From: an uncultured Granulosicoccaceae bacterium
Lineage (GTDB): Bacteria; Pseudomonadota; Gammaproteobacteria; Granulosicoccales; Granulosicoccaceae
Length of the DNA stretch: 34,752 nt
Direction: 5' to 3'
Assembly: GCA_938035125.1 (NCBI GenBank)
Contig: CALHNS010000042.1
Location: 1 to 34,752, forward strand
Part shown: one piece after another, positions 32,583 to 34,752 of the stretch
How the letters are laid out: each line of letters opens with the position of its first letter
How positions within the stretch are numbered: the stretch's first letter is position 1
Program-made: the position numbers and the translations under genes
The notes under the pieces: generated by a model
The model's input: only the letters and a program-made list of their open reading frames with translations
Databases searched by the model: none
Told to the model about the DNA's origin: nothing

Positions 32583-34214
32583 CTAGTTTTCAGTTTGGTT
32601 GGCACGTTGAACAATTCTATCTATCGCCATAGCAATCAATGCAATGGCAACACCTGCCAATACGCCTCGACCCACTTCACTTTGGCCTAACGCATCTACC
32701 ACTATGAACCCTAACCCACCGGCGCCAATCAAAGCAGCAACAACCGCCATGGACAGGCTCATCATTACCACTTGATTCACCCCTGCCATTATTGATGGGG
32801 TGGCTAACGGCAATTCCACCTTGGTGAGTAATTGCCTAGGGCTGGCCCCAAAAGCCATCGCCGCTTCTTTGGTCGATTCAGGCACATGCTTAATACCTAA
32901 GGCCGTTAATCGCACCATGGGCGGCATAGCAAAAATTACCGTTGCCAAAATACCTGGAGGTTTACCTATGGAAAAGAACGCAACAGCAGGCAATAGGTAA
33001 ACAAACGACGGTATGGTTTGCATGATATCAAGTATTGGCGTCACTATCGCCGAACCCAGTCTCGATTTTCCCACCCAAACCCCCAGCGGCAGCCCCGCTA
33101 GTATACAAATAATGGTGGAGGCAATAACTATGGACACCGTACTCATCGCAGTTTGCCAAAAACCAAATACGCCCAGATACACCATGGTTGATGCAGTAAA
33201 CAAGGCCACCTTAGGCCCAGCAAAATAATACGAGATCAGTAAAAACATGCCGGCTGTAACCGGCCACGGAGTGCCTACAAAGAGCGCTTCAATTGCGTTC
33301 AATAGTGTTCGCAACCAACGCGTGATGCCATCAAAAATATAGCCATAGAATGCTTTGGCATAATCTATTTTCTGGTCAATGACCTCAGACAACCACACAT
33401 TAAGATTTACCGGCCTTTTAGCATTAGATTCTTTAAGAACGATCCTGCGTGTACCATCGTCATTCTTAGGATAAGAATATTGCGGTGGGCGCTTAACCCA
33501 CATAACCGTGGGCACTTCAGAAATTAAACTGCAATCAAATCGTGATTTAAAAGCAACCTCATCGCCAGCCTGCATCGACCGGGCTACTTTTACACAATCA
33601 CGCTGGCTTGGTGCATCTTGTGTTGATCGATACAGTGTTAACGGCGCCACTAAAACAACGATCAATGCAGCAATCATCCATCGGCTGCGTTTCACACCCG
33701 AATTGACAGACGAATCGATTCGCCACGCGCTGTATTGTCTGTAGTAAAAGCGATCGGCCATCCAGCCCAAAATCAAACGGCCTGCAATGAAAATTACTAC
33801 GGCAGCGATTAGGTGTAATGATGTCCAGTTGCTGAAACGCTCAATAAGAAATTCTTTATTTGATTCAATAGCATCGGCTTTAGCACCGCTGTAACGGTAT
33901 ACCAACCCCAAATTGGCAGCCGCGATCATGTCGAATAAAAACCCAACCCAGAACAGCAACCAATTGCCGCGCAATGCAGCCCAAACGAAACCACCGAGAG
34001 CCGCTGCAAAATTAATATGGAAAAATTTCAGTTTGGCTTGCTGTATTTTTAAAAAAGTGTTTGCGTAGTATTCACGCCCTTTTTCAGCAAAATCACTAAA
34101 TGCCGCTTTCACTTCTGCATCAGCCGCCCCACTTCTTTCCGCTTCTCGCTGTGCGGACGTGACTTCGGCCAGTGTGCCACCAGATTGTTGTTCGGTATCG
34201 GTTGGTGTTTGCAT
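32583..34214 (-). CDS. proW: ProW-like permease with long N-terminal extension
   Basis: The ATG at 34214 has AGGAG 7 nt upstream and shares one base with the proV stop (TGATG). The protein is 543 aa, against about 350 for E. coli ProW and 280 for OpuAB. The C-terminal 230 residues form the usual permease, with IICILAGLPLGVWVGKSRL and the ATPase-contact loop EAAMAFGASPRQLLTKVELP (about 450-470). The first 300 residues are extra: a polar start, two helices (about 66-105, somewhat like DUF2628), helices near 135-155 and 180-196, then a 100-residue periplasmic-like segment with two Cys (DCVK, FDCS). This extension may sense or regulate. It is not a fusion with the binding protein, which is separate. 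Confidence 0.82.
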   Translation of the reverse strand: MQTPTDTEQQSGGTLAEVTSAQREAERSGAADAEVKAAFSDFAEKGREYYANTFLKIQQAKLKFFHINFAAALGGFVWAALRGNWLLFWVGFLFDMIAAANLGLVYRYSGAKADAIESNKEFLIERFSNWTSLHLIAAVVIFIAGRLILGWMADRFYYRQYSAWRIDSSVNSGVKRSRWMIAALIVVLVAPLTLYRSTQDAPSQRDCVKVARSMQAGDEVAFKSRFDCSLISEVPTVMWVKRPPQYSYPKNDDGTRRIVLKESNAKRPVNLNVWLSEVIDQKIDYAKAFYGYIFDGITRWLRTLLNAIEALFVGTPWPVTAGMFLLISYYFAGPKVALFTASTMVYLGVFGFWQTAMSTVSIVIASTIICILAGLPLGVWVGKSRLGSAIVTPILDIMQTIPSFVYLLPAVAFFSIGKPPGILATVIFAMPPMVRLTALGIKHVPESTKEAAMAFGASPRQLLTKVELPLATPSIMAGVNQVVMMSLSMAVVAALIGAGGLGFIVVDALGQSEVGRGVLAGVAIALIAMAIDRIVQRANQTEN

Positions 34215-34752
34215 CAATTTTCTCCTTGGATGCCACGTAACAACACGTCTTTGGTAACAACGCCCACCATGTTGCCATCATCAACAATTGAAATTGGAGT
34301 ATCACGATCAACGGACAAACCGATCAGTGTATCCAGATCGGCTTCGGTAGATGCTGCAGGCCATTCATCGCTGCCTTGCAAACTGCCACCGTTTTGTACG
34401 TAAGCATTCGGATCAAGCATAACGGTGTGAGCAAACACCAGCTTCAACCGTGAAATGCCTTGCACAAAATCGGCAACATAATCATCGGCAGGCTCAGTCA
34501 CAATTTCTTCTGGCGTGCCAATTTGTACAATAACGCCGTCTTTCATTATGGCGATACGCGAACCCATTCGAATGGCCTCGTCGAGATCGTGGGTGATAAA
34601 CAACGTGGTCTTACCCATAACAGCCGAGAGCTCCAAAAATTCATCTTGCAGGCCTCGCCGAATTAAAGGGTCGAGTGCAGAGAATGGTTCATCCATTAAC
34701 AATATCTCAGGGTCTGCGGCTAAGGCACGAGCCAGCCCGACACGTTGTTGCA
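34214..34752 (-). CDS. proV: ProV-like ABC ATPase with CBS region (N-terminus beyond window)
   Basis: The frame is open to the right edge, so the N-terminus and Walker A are missing. The visible part begins in the signature region [20 protein letters not shown], with Walker B LLMDEP and the switch His in FITHDLDEA. The following [19 protein letters not shown] is standard for the glycine betaine transporter ATPase class. The last 60 residues, including [20 protein letters not shown], look like one CBS module, the ionic-strength or nucleotide sensor in OpuA/ProV proteins. The stop shares a base with the proW start. It powers uptake by ProW and ProX. Confidence 0.88.
   Translation of the reverse strand, partial: QQRVGLARALAADPEILLMDEPFSALDPLIRRGLQDEFLELSAVMGKTTLFITHDLDEAIRMGSRIAIMKDGVIVQIGTPEEIVTEPADDYVADFVQGISRLKLVFAHTVMLDPNAYVQNGGSLQGSDEWPAASTEADLDTLIGLSVDRDTPISIVDDGNMVGVVTKDVLLRGIQGEN

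Overview
This window looks like chromosome of a Gram-negative, probably marine gammaproteobacterium with moderate GC. The evidence is a run of outer-membrane lipoproteins, a PqiABC lipid-transport operon, DsrC/DsrMK sulfur-redox proteins, a two-piece YeeE/YedE thiosulfate-type transporter, a ProVWX-type osmolyte transporter and an XylFHG-type sugar transporter. The gene mix and AT-leaning intergenic DNA recall Arenicellales/Granulosicoccaceae-like bacteria, but that is a guess. No rRNA, tRNA, transposase, phage gene or CRISPR array was seen.

Layout. (1) 1-5510, minus strand: a secreted protein with an SdrD B-like domain cut by the left edge. Upstream of it lies a tight set running from a two-helix membrane coiled-coil protein through a lipoprotein joining a solute-binding-like region to a von Willebrand A (VWA) domain, and a small anchored VWA-like protein, to an OmpA-like lipoprotein. 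(2) 5511-8829: a 2-keto-4-pentenoate-hydratase-type enzyme, an EamA exporter and an orphan J-domain protein. A 13-bp-period tandem repeat lies between the first two. (3) 8846-13873, minus: a VWA lipoprotein followed by split pqiA, pqiB and pqiC. (4) 14040-18948: on the plus strand a periplasmic CPYC thioredoxin with two YeeE/YedE half-transporters; on the minus strand DUF533, dsrC, dsrM, dsrK and an S24-like protein that lacks the expected catalytic Lys. (5) 19313-20014: a polyprenyl-phosphate sugar transferase with a good terminator. (6) 20081-24383, minus: a ROK regulator, a di-haem DUF1111 protein and an FG-GAP/UnbV protein, in one overlapping operon. (7) 24507-27885, plus: xylFHG behind a near-consensus promoter. 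(8) 27866-29286, minus: a hydroxypyruvate-isomerase-like and an aldolase-II-like protein resembling OtnI/OtnC. (9) 29391-31422, plus: a MoxR ATPase with a CoxE-like VWA partner. (10) 31546-34752, minus: proV (cut by the right edge), an N-terminally extended proW and proX, with a strong terminator.

Themes. Three complete VWA proteins and one degenerate VWA-like protein occur in about 31 kb, each with different envelope or AAA partners. The sulfur genes have no DsrAB or Sox enzymes in view, so they look like an electron- or sulfur-relay module. The ROK regulator is positioned to control both the xylose-type transporter and the di-haem/UnbV pair. The least familiar material is the solute-binding/VWA operon, the VWA lipoprotein ahead of pqiABC, the S24-like protein tied to DsrMK, the extended ProW, and a perfect inverted repeat that puts the dsrC start codon in a hairpin loop.
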